Below are positions 1-7,896 of a stretch of DNA of 46,998 nucleotides, piece after piece; the stretch's first letter is position 1; each line of letters opens with the position of its first letter. The stretch is taken from positions 1 through 46,998 of the forward strand of contig DDKM01000102.1 in the NCBI GenBank assembly GCA_002339345.1, written 5' to 3'. Origin of the DNA: Firmicutes bacterium UBA2598. Its GTDB lineage: Bacteria > Bacillota > PH28-bin88. The position numbers and the translations under genes were made by a program. The notes beneath the pieces are model-generated. The model did not search any database and was not told the DNA's origin. It worked only from the letters and a program-made list of their open reading frames with translations.

Positions 1-51
1 CCTCCTTCCAGTATGGTATCACAGGCAATACCTGGCGACAATCCTTGACGG

Positions 52-780
52 CTACCGCTGGGAGCGGCGGTAACCGGCCGCTTGGGCTTCCTCTTCCGTG
101 ACGAACCACTCATCCGCCACCGTCTGGTCATAATACTGGCCGCCGGGAAGGTGGTAGATTCGTTCACCCTTTTTGTTGATGTTCCCTTTAATCAATGCCT
201 TCCCGCTGCTTACCGTCTGGTCCGACGGTTCTGTCACCGTTACTGAAGGAGCATCGGCAGTGTCTGTCCCCGGGGTGAGCTCCAATCCCCATAGGCCCCT
301 GTTGTTTTCCCGGGCCTCCCTTTCCAGGGCCAGGAACATTTCGGCGTATCGCACATTGGGCGGGATGGTGAGTACCCGGGCATAACCCTGGCGGAGCAGT
401 TCCGCATTCAAAAAAGTGCCGTCCGGCAGGTATACGTAAGCCAACAATCGACCATACCGGTCGCGTTCCTGCACATCCAGTTCCAACCTGACCCTTTTAC
501 CTTCCACTATCCCTTTGGTAAAGGCGGTGGCCTCCGGCCCATAGGGTTCCACCGGGGTGTTTGGCTTTTTGGTCTCCGGTGTATCCACACCGATTAGCCG
601 AACCGTCTCCTGCCGGTTATTAATCTCCACCACGATGGTATCACCGTCCACCACTCTGGTAACAAAAAATAGCCCTTCCTGTCCCCCACAGCCGGTACCC
701 ACCAGCAATAACACCAGCACAATACAATATAGCAGGCACCCCTGCCACCGGTACCCATTTTTGCTCCTGCCCATCCCCAT
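52..780 (-). CDS. Thermonuclease-family (SNase-like) lipoprotein
   Basis: Secreted staphylococcal-nuclease-like phosphodiesterase. The first ~30 residues form a lipoprotein signal with the lipobox LVGTGC, so the mature protein is probably membrane-tethered on the outside. The SNase fold follows: VVDGDTI, then VRLIGVDTPET (Asp and Arg of the active site), then RYGRLLAYVYLPDG and NRGLWG near the end. A longer reading frame runs upstream, but the ATG at 780 has GGAGG seven bases before it and puts the signal peptide at the N-terminus, so I start there. The ~50-residue tail after the fold contains HLPGGQYYDQT and may be an envelope-associated extension. No operon partner is visible; the 51 bases below the stop hold nothing I recognise. 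Confidence 0.9.
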   Translation of the reverse strand: MGMGRSKNGYRWQGCLLYCIVLVLLLVGTGCGGQEGLFFVTRVVDGDTIVVEINNRQETVRLIGVDTPETKKPNTPVEPYGPEATAFTKGIVEGKRVRLELDVQERDRYGRLLAYVYLPDGTFLNAELLRQGYARVLTIPPNVRYAEMFLALEREARENNRGLWGLELTPGTDTADAPSVTVTEPSDQTVSSGKALIKGNINKKGERIYHLPGGQYYDQTVADEWFVTEEEAQAAGYRRSQR

Positions 781-899
781 GCTGCGTTCCTCCATCCTGC
801 ATACTATGTTTTCCAGCTTAGCTCCTCTTTCATTTTCGCCACCCAGCAGAGGTAGTCCTGCCTCCCACCCGCCGGGACGCGGATCCCGTCCCATCACAG

Positions 900-922
900 G
901 AAAAACCCGGCACGGGCCGGGT
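900..922 (-). terminator. Rho-independent terminator after the DUF1657 gene
   Basis: On the minus strand a 6-bp perfect stem ACCCGG/CCGGGT is followed by a run of T. It lies about 30 bases after the stop of the DUF1657 gene and before the nuclease start, so the two genes are probably separate transcripts. Confidence 0.75.
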
Positions 923-954
923 CTTCTGAACGTGTTTTCTACCCCCTGGATATG

Positions 955-1182
955 CTATTGCTGTTGTTGTTGCGGCTGCTGCATCTTGTACTGGGGTTCC
1001 TGCTGTTCAATATAGTTCACCCTACCCCGCAAACCCTGGCAGATGGATTCCAGTTGCCTGGTATAATCGTTGAACATCTGCTGGGCGTTTTTGTCCTGGG
1101 TGTCCAGGGCAAAGGATTTCAGGTTGGCGGCAGCGCTTTCCAGGGTGGCCAGGGTCTGGTGCATTTTTTGTCCTACGGTCAA
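955..1182 (-). CDS. DUF1657 family small protein
   Basis: 75-residue protein of the DUF1657 family, a group found in spore-forming Bacillota, often near spoVA-type genes; its function is unknown. It begins TVGQKMHQTLATLESAAANL, is predicted helical, and ends in a Gln-rich tail (KMQQPQQQQQ), which explains the CAG/CTG-like base repeat at 955-980. I choose the TTG at 1182: AGGAGG lies eight bases upstream, whereas the in-frame GTG at 1191 sits inside that ribosome site. No sporulation genes are adjacent here. Confidence 0.85.
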   Translation of the reverse strand: MTVGQKMHQTLATLESAAANLKSFALDTQDKNAQQMFNDYTRQLESICQGLRGRVNYIEQQEPQYKMQQPQQQQQ

Positions 1183-1266
1183 GTAAAACACCTCCTGTGG
1201 AATTGGTCATTTTAGATTGCCACGTTCCGGCAGGAGGATATGAGTGTTAATTTGTGGTTATTTTGG

Positions 1267-1308
1267 TAAAAAAATCGGTCAAGCCCCCCTGTGGGTGCCG
1301 GGAGGGCT
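1267..1308 (-). terminator. Probable terminator after the JetD-like gene
   Basis: On the minus strand AGCCC...GGGCT pairs around a ~17-base loop, followed by TTGACCGATTTTTTT. It lies just downstream of the stop at 1337. Confidence 0.55.
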
Positions 1309-1336
1309 AGCTGGATTTGTTTTAGGCCGGAGACTT

Positions 1337-2641
1337 TTATGGCACCGGGACGTAGTCCTGGTCAACCCGCAGTCCGTACTGCAGCATTGCGCCAATCACA
1401 CCATGGAAGGGCTGGTAATCGGGCTGATCCAGCATGGCTGCCAGCTTGCGCCGACAAGCCTCATCAAAGGGAGCCCCGTGCTGCAGATGATCCTGGTATG
1501 TATGGACATCCATCAAATAGGGCTGCAGGGGTATGCCTGTTTGCTTTCGCAGGAAATGCCATAGTCGAAAACCGGCCAGGTCAAAACTGCCCCAGTAAAC
1601 ACACACCGCCGAGGCGGTCTGCCCTTCCATGGCCCGCCAAAGGCGCTGCAGCCACGCGCGCCGGCAAGGGCCAGACCCGCCGGCCCAAACCACCAGGGCG
1701 CCCGGCATACCCTTTGAGGCCAGGCGGCAAAAAGCAGCCTGGGAAGCTACCAACACCAGCCGGCTGGCGTCTACCCGCAGATTCTCCATTTCCGCCAATA
1801 CCTGCCACGGCAGTCCCAAGTAGGGCTCAAAGGGATCACTGCTCAACTCCCGACCGTAGTATGAAAACTTAAGGGAACCCGCCAGCAAAAGGGGCTGGGG
1901 GGTTTCCACAATTCCCAGTTCCGCCAGCAACTCCCTGGCATCCTCCAGTACCGCCCCACCGGGCAGGAACTCCTTTAGGACCCGCGTCAGGGGTGTTTCC
2001 AGCCCGTCCAGGGCCCTGGGATGTCCCAGCACTTCTGTGCTGAACTGCATCTTGGACACCTCACCCTTGACGGTTGCCGCTCCATCCAGCACCTGTAGCA
2101 AGCGGTCCAGCTGCCTGTCATCACCCGTACTAAGCCCGGCAGGCAACCGCCGGCGGCTGGACTGGGCCTCCCGGATAGCCCGGATAAAATCACCTACCCA
2201 AGGGGGAACGATACCCGTCGCCAGCTGCCACCCATCCATTTTGCCGCCCACCGGCCGAAGATCCTCGTCCAGGCCCCACCTGGCGGACCATTTTTCGACC
2301 ACAGCGCCAATGGCCGCTTCCTGGTCCGCCCGGGGCGTGCGGTCCGCCAGCCGGTAGGCTTCCACCACATTTTCCAACACCAGCATGGCCTTGGCCAGCA
2401 CCTGGCCGTAAGCAAAGCCGCTCCAACTGATCTCAATAACCCCCAAGGCCGCCAGTTCCTTGCTAACCCTGTTGATCTCCGGCCGGTAATCCCCATAGGG
2501 CTCCAGCCAGTATTCCGGGAATTCCTCCCTGGTGTAACGGAGCACCACCGGCCTGTTACGGCAGCCCGGTTTGGTATAATGCCCGCTCCGCTCGTACCGG
2601 TCCAGCAGTTTATCCAGGATCAGTTTCCGGTAGTGGTCCAT
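1337..2641 (-). CDS. Solitary JetD-like (DUF2220 / Toprim-fold) protein
   Basis: 434-residue soluble protein that I read as related to JetD, the nuclease subunit of the Wadjet plasmid-defence system, whose C-terminal domain (DUF2220) has a Toprim fold. Supporting features are the N-terminal helical part (LDRYERSGHY), KFSYYGREL mid-protein, and the C-terminal VYWGSFDLAGFRLWHFL, which aligns by eye with the family's YWGDIDTHGF metal site; PYLMDVHTYQDHL follows. The first Asp of the usual DxD is Ser here, so catalysis may be altered. No JetA, JetB or JetC neighbours exist on either side. The ATG at 2641 has GGGGGA six bases upstream and is preferred over an ATG 14 codons earlier. It could be a distinct DNA topology or repair protein; the family call rests on motif memory, not a search. 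Confidence 0.65.
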   Translation of the reverse strand: MDHYRKLILDKLLDRYERSGHYTKPGCRNRPVVLRYTREEFPEYWLEPYGDYRPEINRVSKELAALGVIEISWSGFAYGQVLAKAMLVLENVVEAYRLADRTPRADQEAAIGAVVEKWSARWGLDEDLRPVGGKMDGWQLATGIVPPWVGDFIRAIREAQSSRRRLPAGLSTGDDRQLDRLLQVLDGAATVKGEVSKMQFSTEVLGHPRALDGLETPLTRVLKEFLPGGAVLEDARELLAELGIVETPQPLLLAGSLKFSYYGRELSSDPFEPYLGLPWQVLAEMENLRVDASRLVLVASQAAFCRLASKGMPGALVVWAGGSGPCRRAWLQRLWRAMEGQTASAVCVYWGSFDLAGFRLWHFLRKQTGIPLQPYLMDVHTYQDHLQHGAPFDEACRRKLAAMLDQPDYQPFHGVIGAMLQYGLRVDQDYVPVP

Positions 2642-2714
2642 AAGGCATCCCCCCGTACTACACACCAGCACTGATTTCAGCATTTTCTATCAACACCGCG
2701 AAAACCCTTCTTTG

Positions 2715-2730
2715 GGAGCATATTTTGCAA
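2715..2730 (+). promoter_or_regulatory. Candidate sigma-54 (-24/-12) promoter for the regulator gene
   Basis: GG at 2715-2716 and GC at 2727-2728 are separated by exactly ten bases, with TTTTGCA at the -12 element. The -24 element (GGGAGCA) is a poor match to TGGCACG. It lies ~90 bp upstream of the sigma-54 activator start, which would fit autoregulation. Confidence 0.4.
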
Positions 2731-2816
2731 AAACTAGACTACACTGGCAGGATCACCAGCCTAACCCCATGGCCTCCTCCCGCAAAACCATGATATACTG
2801 ATTTCGGGTGGTGCGT

Positions 2817-4529
2817 ATGGCGGACAAAACACCGCTGGACCAATTGCGCCTGGCGGCCCTAAGTGCCGGATGTGCCGCGATTCTGGTAGATGGCCGGGGC
2901 AAGATCCTGGATATAAACCCCGCAGCCGCAAGGATGCTTGCCATTGACGCCAAAGCGGCAACCGGACAGCATCTGTCACTGGTGATGCCCCAAACCCGGG
3001 TAATGGAAACACTGCTGACCGGGAAACCCGTAGAACAGCAACTACAACTGGGGGAGGCCTTGCAGGTCACCGTCAGTTACCGGCCGTTACCTTTGGCCGG
3101 TATTGTCAATGGTGCCGTTGCCCTGTGCCATCCTACCGTGAACCCGCCGCAAGAAGGGGAACAGACCAGGTGTTTACAGATGTTGGTGGATATTTACGAG
3201 GCTATCCTGGCTGATATTCCCATTGGCATTGTAGTGGTAGACCGTGCCGGCCAGGTGGTCATGATGAACGCAACCTATGGAAATATCCTGGCCATCGATC
3301 CGTCTACCGTTGTGGGTCAGCCCATCAGCAAGGTGGCCGGTTTTTCCCGCTTACCGGAGGTAATCCAGGCGGGTACGGCCCGGTTGGCCAGGCGGGAAAC
3401 CGTCAACCAACAGGAAATCATTGTGACAGAGGAACCACTAAATAACGCCGGTGTGCCCATCGGTGGCATTAGTAAGATCATGCCTGTGGAAGGATACCGT
3501 ACCAGGGATTTACTGCGCATGTTTGAGCTGCTGGAAAGCAAGCTGATTTTTTATAAAGAAGAAATAAAAAGTTACTGGACCAATAAGTCCCCCTTCAGCG
3601 AAATAGTAGGCGAAAACCTCCAATTTATCAAAATAAAGCGACTGGGCGACAAGGTGGCGCGGGGAGATGCCTCCATCTTACTGGTAGGGGAAAGCGGGAC
3701 CGGCAAGGAATTGTTTGCCCATGCCATCCACCACGCCAGCAGCCGTAGTGCGGAACCCTTTGTCAAGCTAAACTGTGCAGCCATACCCGAAAACCTATTG
3801 GAGGCGGAACTTTTTGGTTACGAGGAGGGCGCCTTTACCGGAGCCGCCAAGGGCGGCCGGGCTGGCAAGTTCGAACTGGCCCATGGCGGCACCATTTTTT
3901 TGGACGAAATCGGCGACATGCCCTTTAGCATGCAGGCCAAAATTTTACGCGTATTGCAGGACCGTACCTTTGAAAGGGTGGGTGGCCAAACTCCCATTTG
4001 CGTTGATGTACGGATCATTGCCGCCACCAACCAGGACTTGCAGGAACTGGTCCGGCAGCAAAAATTCCGTTTGGACCTATACTACCGCCTGTCCGTGATC
4101 ACCCTTGAACTGCCGCCGTTAAGGGACAGGCGGGATGACATTCCTTTGCTGGTGCAAAAAATCATTGCGGACATGAATGCCAAATACCGGCTGAACATCA
4201 AGCGGGTCTCGGCGGATGTGCAAGCCATGCTTGTGCATTACTCCTGGCCGGGTAATGTCAGACAGCTGCAAAATGTCCTGGAATACGCCTTTAACCTGGC
4301 AGAATATGGAGAAGAAGAGATTACTGTGGAACACCTCCCCCCCGCCTTTCTCCGGGAGGGGGCACCGGACCGGTCCATGGACCTGGAGGAGGTAATGGCC
4401 CGCGCGGAAAGGGAAGCCCTGATCCGGGCCCTGCAGGCGACGGGAGGTAACAAGCAAAATGCGGCCAATCTGCTGGGGATCCATCGATCCGCCTTTTACC
4501 AGAAGCTCAAGAAATACGGCTTGAAATAA
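2817..4529 (+). CDS. Sigma-54 dependent transcriptional activator, PAS-PAS-AAA+-Fis
   Basis: 570-residue bacterial enhancer-binding protein. Two PAS-like sensor domains occupy roughly residues 1-115 and 120-230 (ILDINPAAARML; VVMMNATYGNILAI). The AAA+ domain follows, with Walker A GESGTGKE near residue 292, the sigma-54 contact loop GAFTGA near 338, and Walker B GTIFLDEIGD. A Fis-type helix-turn-helix (NKQNAANLLGIHRSAFYQKL) closes the protein. There is no receiver domain, so the signal is probably a ligand or redox state sensed by PAS. The ATG at 2817 has GGGTGG nearby; a GTG at 2808 is possible. It is 26 bp from the molybdoenzyme gene behind it, and a strong -24/-12 promoter precedes the nap operon 2.6 kb downstream, so both are likely targets. 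Confidence 0.95.
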   Translation: MADKTPLDQLRLAALSAGCAAILVDGRGKILDINPAAARMLAIDAKAATGQHLSLVMPQTRVMETLLTGKPVEQQLQLGEALQVTVSYRPLPLAGIVNGAVALCHPTVNPPQEGEQTRCLQMLVDIYEAILADIPIGIVVVDRAGQVVMMNATYGNILAIDPSTVVGQPISKVAGFSRLPEVIQAGTARLARRETVNQQEIIVTEEPLNNAGVPIGGISKIMPVEGYRTRDLLRMFELLESKLIFYKEEIKSYWTNKSPFSEIVGENLQFIKIKRLGDKVARGDASILLVGESGTGKELFAHAIHHASSRSAEPFVKLNCAAIPENLLEAELFGYEEGAFTGAAKGGRAGKFELAHGGTIFLDEIGDMPFSMQAKILRVLQDRTFERVGGQTPICVDVRIIAATNQDLQELVRQQKFRLDLYYRLSVITLELPPLRDRRDDIPLLVQKIIADMNAKYRLNIKRVSADVQAMLVHYSWPGNVRQLQNVLEYAFNLAEYGEEEITVEHLPPAFLREGAPDRSMDLEEVMARAEREALIRALQATGGNKQNAANLLGIHRSAFYQKLKKYGLK

Positions 4530-4555
4530 GGCAAGCATCAACCGGAGGAATGGCT

Positions 4556-6928
4556 GTGGCCCGTGAACTATACGACACTTTACAAAAATTAATGAGATCC
4601 ACTGGCGAACAGATCCCCGCCACCCATCCGTCGCCTGGGGAAACCCTTTCCGGTAGTGCCGCCCGCAATGCTTTCCACCAGTGGGCTATCCGGGTGGGCG
4701 AAGAACTGAACACCAGTAATATGGTATGGAGCCTGGAGGAAGCCGGGATGCTCCACCGGGAAGGGGATGTCGCCGTAGACCGTTGGGTATACACCACCTG
4801 CGGTTTCTGTGCCACTGGTTGCGGACTTTTCCTCGGGGTAAAGGACGGCCGGGCTGTGGCGGTTAAGGGTAATCCCCATTACCCGGTCAACAGGGGAATG
4901 GTCAGTTGTTTGAAGGGCCTTTACCAATGGAAGACCCTCCACCATCCCGAAAGGGCTACCACCCCAATGGTGCGCAAGCACGGTGAATTGGTTCCCGTGA
5001 CCTGGGAGGAAGCCCTGGACACCATGGTGTCGAAAATGCAGGAAGTGATGGCGGACCTGGGACCGGATGGTATTGGCATTTACAGTTCCGGCCAGCTGCT
5101 CCTGGAAGAAAGCTATGCCCTGGCCAAGCTGGCCAAAGGGGGTATCGGCACCGCTAACCTGGACAGCAACCTCCGCCTGTGCATGGCCTCGGCGGTGCAG
5201 GGCCAGATCCGCAGTTTCGGCACCGACGGACCGCCGGGGTGTTACGAGGATTTTGACACCAGCCAGTGTCTGGTTCTGTTCGGCTGCAACCCGGCAGAAA
5301 TGCATCCCCAGCTGTGGTACCGGATCATCAAGAATAAGCGCCAAAACGGCGCCAAGCTGGTGGTGGTTGATCCGCGCCAAACCCTGCCCGCCCAGTTGGC
5401 GGATGTCCACCTCCAACTCAAAAGCGGGACCAATGTGGCCCTGCTGAACGGCCTGATGCACCTGCTGGTGAAAAACGGTTGGATTGACCAGCCCTTTATT
5501 AACCGCCACACCGTGGGCTTTGCAGACCTTTTGGCAAAGATCAAGGAATATCCACCTGAAGTTACGGCGGAAATTACCGGAGTTCCGGCGGAACGCCTGA
5601 AGGAAGCAGCCCAGCTGTTCGGTACCAGCCCGTCCGCCACTACCCTTTTTGTACAGGGTGTATTGCAATCCGCCCAGGCCACGGAGGCGGCGTGCCTCAT
5701 CAACACCATGCACCTCATTACCGGTAAAATCGGCAAACCGGGTTCCGCCCCCTTTTCCATTACCGGCCAGTGTGCTTCCATGAGCCACCGGGAGGTGGGG
5801 GCCTCCGCCCATTTGCCCGGCTACCGGAACAGCAAAAACCCTGAACACCGGGCGGAAGTGGCGTGGTTGTGGGGAATACCGCCGGACATCCTGCCATCAT
5901 CAACCAGACCCATCGGAGCCATGCTCCGGGAAGTGGAAGCTGGCCGCCTGGCCTTTCTCTGGAATATCGCCACCAACCCGGCGGTTTCCCTGCCGGACCA
6001 GGCCTTCACCCGGGCTATGCTGGACAAGGTCTTCCTGGTGGTGCAGGATATCTTTTACCCCATGGAAACCGCCGCCTATGCCGATGTTTTTCTGCCGGCG
6101 GCCCAGTGGGGTGAAAAGACCGGGGTGTTTACCAATGCGGAGCGGCGGGTCAACCTGGTGCAGAAAGCGGTCCAGCCGCCCGGCCAGGCTAAAAGTGACC
6201 TGGAAATTATCCAGCAGGTTGCTGCCTTACTGGGAGTTGGTAACCTGCTGCCCTGGCAAAACAGTGAAGAGGTATTTGAGGAATGGAAAGGGCTTTCCCG
6301 TGGCAGACCCAATGACATGGGCGGCATCACATACCGGCGCCTCCAGGCGGAAGGGGGAATCCAGTGGCCCTGTCCCCACCCGGATCACCCCGGGACTCCC
6401 CGCCTCTACACCGATCACCGGTTTGCCACCCGGCCTACAGAAGTACAGGTTTGCGGGCAGTGGGAGGATCCAGAAGGCCGGGCCCGCCTTTGGGCTGTGG
6501 ATTATAAGTCCGGGCACAGCGAGACCAGCCGGGAGTACCCCCTAATCCTGAATACCGGCCGGGTAATCGAACACTACCATACCCGGGTCAAAACCAAGCG
6601 CATACCGGAATTGCACCGGATTTCCCATTACCCCCAGGTGGACATCCATCCCCAGGATGCCGATCTTTTTGGCATTATTACCGGTGACCAGGTGAAGATC
6701 ATTTCCCCCAGGGGGTGGGCAGTGGCGGAAGCGGTGGTAACCGACCGGGTGCTCCCCGGCCACCTGTTCTTACCCTTCCATTTCGGTGATCTGGATCCGG
6801 GTGAAGATGCCCACCCCCAGGCGGCCAACCACCTTACCGGTTGGGCCCAGGATCCCTTCAGCAGCCAGCCGCTCCTAAAAAATGCGGCCTGCAAGCTGGA
6901 AAGGTTACCGCCCAGACAATGGGACTGA
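4556..6928 (+). CDS. Molybdopterin oxidoreductase, cytoplasmic nitrate reductase-like (Nas/Nap group)
   Basis: 790-residue Mo-bis-MGD enzyme. An unusual ~80-residue N-terminal extension precedes the [4Fe-4S] motif CGFCATGC (first Cys near residue 82), with the fourth Cys in MVSCLKG. The Mo ligand is Cys in LRLCMASAV, as in NapA/NasC and Cys-type formate dehydrogenases. Other family marks are FGCNPAEMHPQ, TGKIGKPGSAPFS, and the C-terminal molybdopterin-binding segment NTGRVIEHYHTRVKT. There is no Tat signal, so it should work in the cytoplasm. I start at GTG 4556 because GGAGG sits seven bases before it; an ATG six bases earlier is too close to that site. It probably shares a transcript with the sigma-54 regulator. 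No electron-transfer subunit or nitrite reductase is beside it, so assimilatory nitrate reduction is a guess; formate dehydrogenase remains possible. Confidence 0.88.
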   Translation: MARELYDTLQKLMRSTGEQIPATHPSPGETLSGSAARNAFHQWAIRVGEELNTSNMVWSLEEAGMLHREGDVAVDRWVYTTCGFCATGCGLFLGVKDGRAVAVKGNPHYPVNRGMVSCLKGLYQWKTLHHPERATTPMVRKHGELVPVTWEEALDTMVSKMQEVMADLGPDGIGIYSSGQLLLEESYALAKLAKGGIGTANLDSNLRLCMASAVQGQIRSFGTDGPPGCYEDFDTSQCLVLFGCNPAEMHPQLWYRIIKNKRQNGAKLVVVDPRQTLPAQLADVHLQLKSGTNVALLNGLMHLLVKNGWIDQPFINRHTVGFADLLAKIKEYPPEVTAEITGVPAERLKEAAQLFGTSPSATTLFVQGVLQSAQATEAACLINTMHLITGKIGKPGSAPFSITGQCASMSHREVGASAHLPGYRNSKNPEHRAEVAWLWGIPPDILPSSTRPIGAMLREVEAGRLAFLWNIATNPAVSLPDQAFTRAMLDKVFLVVQDIFYPMETAAYADVFLPAAQWGEKTGVFTNAERRVNLVQKAVQPPGQAKSDLEIIQQVAALLGVGNLLPWQNSEEVFEEWKGLSRGRPNDMGGITYRRLQAEGGIQWPCPHPDHPGTPRLYTDHRFATRPTEVQVCGQWEDPEGRARLWAVDYKSGHSETSREYPLILNTGRVIEHYHTRVKTKRIPELHRISHYPQVDIHPQDADLFGIITGDQVKIISPRGWAVAEAVVTDRVLPGHLFLPFHFGDLDPGEDAHPQAANHLTGWAQDPFSSQPLLKNAACKLERLPPRQWD

Positions 6929-6986
6929 CGCCCTATGCCGCCATTGAAGCCTGGCCAGCCCCTTGAAAAGGTCAACATTCCCCATG

Positions 6987-7018
6987 CCCCACCTCCTTTA
7001 AGGCGGTGGGGCTTTTTT
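6987..7018 (+). terminator. Rho-independent terminator after the molybdoenzyme gene
   Basis: CCCCACC pairs with GGTGGGG around a short loop, followed by CTTTTTTT. It isolates the regulator/oxidoreductase unit from the nap operon behind it. Confidence 0.9.
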
Positions 7019-7032
7019 TGATCCCCGGTTGA

Positions 7033-7050
7033 TGTCCACGGAATAGGACA
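7033..7050 (+). promoter_or_regulatory. Candidate enhancer (UAS) for the sigma-54 promoter
   Basis: Perfect inverted repeat TGTCC-N8-GGACA, centred about 130 bp upstream of the expected start of transcription, a normal distance for an activator site. A third copy of the half-site, GGACA, lies at 7067-7071. Assignment to the regulator at 2817 is inference. Confidence 0.4.
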
Positions 7051-7147
7051 CGGTTTCCTCACAACTGGACATTACCGCCCCCGCCACCACCCCGCTAGGC
7101 GCTCCCGAATCCTTGTGTAACGGTGATGTTAAGTGCACCCACAGCCT

Positions 7148-7163
7148 TGGCATGCTGTTTGCT
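7148..7163 (+). promoter_or_regulatory. Sigma-54 (-24/-12) promoter of the Rieske/cytochrome b/nap operon
   Basis: TGGCATG-N4-TTGCT matches the consensus TGGCACG-N4-TTGCW at all but one base, with GG (7149-7150) and GC (7161-7162) separated by ten bases. Expected start of transcription is near 7174, leaving a ~48-base leader before the first gene. A sigma-54 activator is encoded just upstream. Confidence 0.8.
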
Positions 7164-7221
7164 TTACAAAGATTCACGATCCTGGTGTTCAATATTTCAC
7201 AGGTGGGGGGTGAATTAACCT

Positions 7222-7437
7222 GTGGGCGAAAAAGGAAGCACAGCCCTTTTGATCCTGGCTTTTATAGCAGTTGTTTGTTTGGTTTTAATCGGCTTGATTG
7301 TCCGCAACTGGCTGGCCGGCGCGTACTGGGCCGTCAGCACCTACTTGGGCCTGCTATTTATGGGAACGGGGGTGGCGGTATATGCCTGGCGAATGGCCGT
7401 GCTTTTTGACACTAAAGAACAAGGAGGTAACAATTGA
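7222..7437 (+). CDS. Small two-helix membrane protein, first gene of the nap operon
   Basis: 71-residue protein not assigned to a named family. Two hydrophobic stretches (about residues 8-28 and 34-56, ending YAWRMAVLF) predict two membrane helices. It starts at GTG behind a purine-rich GGTGGGGGG site and ends overlapping the Rieske start in a TGATG junction, so translation is probably coupled. Position immediately before the Rieske protein suggests an accessory or anchoring subunit of the quinol-oxidising complex. Confidence 0.7.
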   Translation: MGEKGSTALLILAFIAVVCLVLIGLIVRNWLAGAYWAVSTYLGLLFMGTGVAVYAWRMAVLFDTKEQGGNN

Positions 7438-7895
7438 TGGTGGAGAAAAAATCACAACAGCCGGACCACTCCCGGCGTAAACTGCTGAAATTACTGGTAG
7501 GGGTGCCGGTAGCGGGAGCTGCGGCCACTCCCCTGCTGGCCGCAGCCAATTACGTCTATCCTCCCGCCTCCTTGACCACCCCGCCGGCACCCATGGCGGT
7601 TGCCGGTGTCGGGGAACTGCAAGTGGGAGAGGTAAAACAATTTGTTTATAACAAAATCCCGGCTGCCCTGGTGCGCCTGGATGAAAAGGAATACCGCGCC
7701 TTCTACCGTCGGTGCCCTCACCTGGGCTGCACGGCCAGCTGGGAACCGGAAAACAAGCGCTTCTTTTGTCCCTGCCACAACGGAGTTTTTGACATTGAAG
7801 GCAAAAACATCGCGGGGCCGCCTCCCTCACCCTTACGGCCACTGCTGGTTTTGCAAGAAAACAACAAAATAATGGTTCAGGAGAGGGGTGCTTAA
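7437..7895 (+). CDS. Rieske [2Fe-2S] protein (QcrA-like)
   Basis: 152-residue Rieske subunit of a menaquinol-oxidising cytochrome b complex. The N-terminus carries a twin-arginine (SRRKLLKLL) followed by an Ala-rich hydrophobic segment, consistent with Tat-dependent insertion and a retained membrane anchor. The cluster ligands are in CPHLGC and CPCHNG (two Cys and two His). ATG at 7437 lies nine bases after AAGGAGG; an in-frame TTG directly before it is a weaker alternative. The gene overlaps its upstream neighbour and is followed two bases later by cytochrome b. It should take electrons from quinol and pass them on, here presumably to a Nap-linked cytochrome, because no cytochrome c1 or f gene is present. 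Confidence 0.95.
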   Translation: MVEKKSQQPDHSRRKLLKLLVGVPVAGAAATPLLAAANYVYPPASLTTPPAPMAVAGVGELQVGEVKQFVYNKIPAALVRLDEKEYRAFYRRCPHLGCTASWEPENKRFFCPCHNGVFDIEGKNIAGPPPSPLRPLLVLQENNKIMVQERGA

Positions 7896-7896
7896 T

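Noticed and set aside
950..985. CTG/TTG trinucleotide run
   Set aside because: Explained by the Gln-rich C-terminus of the DUF1657 protein, not a separate repeat element.
4589..5848. 419-codon minus-strand open frame
   Set aside because: Antisense to the molybdopterin oxidoreductase; no recognisable domain.
7113..7409. 98-codon plus-strand frame before the Rieske gene
   Set aside because: Would start upstream of the sigma-54 promoter and overlaps the 71-residue membrane protein, which has a better ribosome site.
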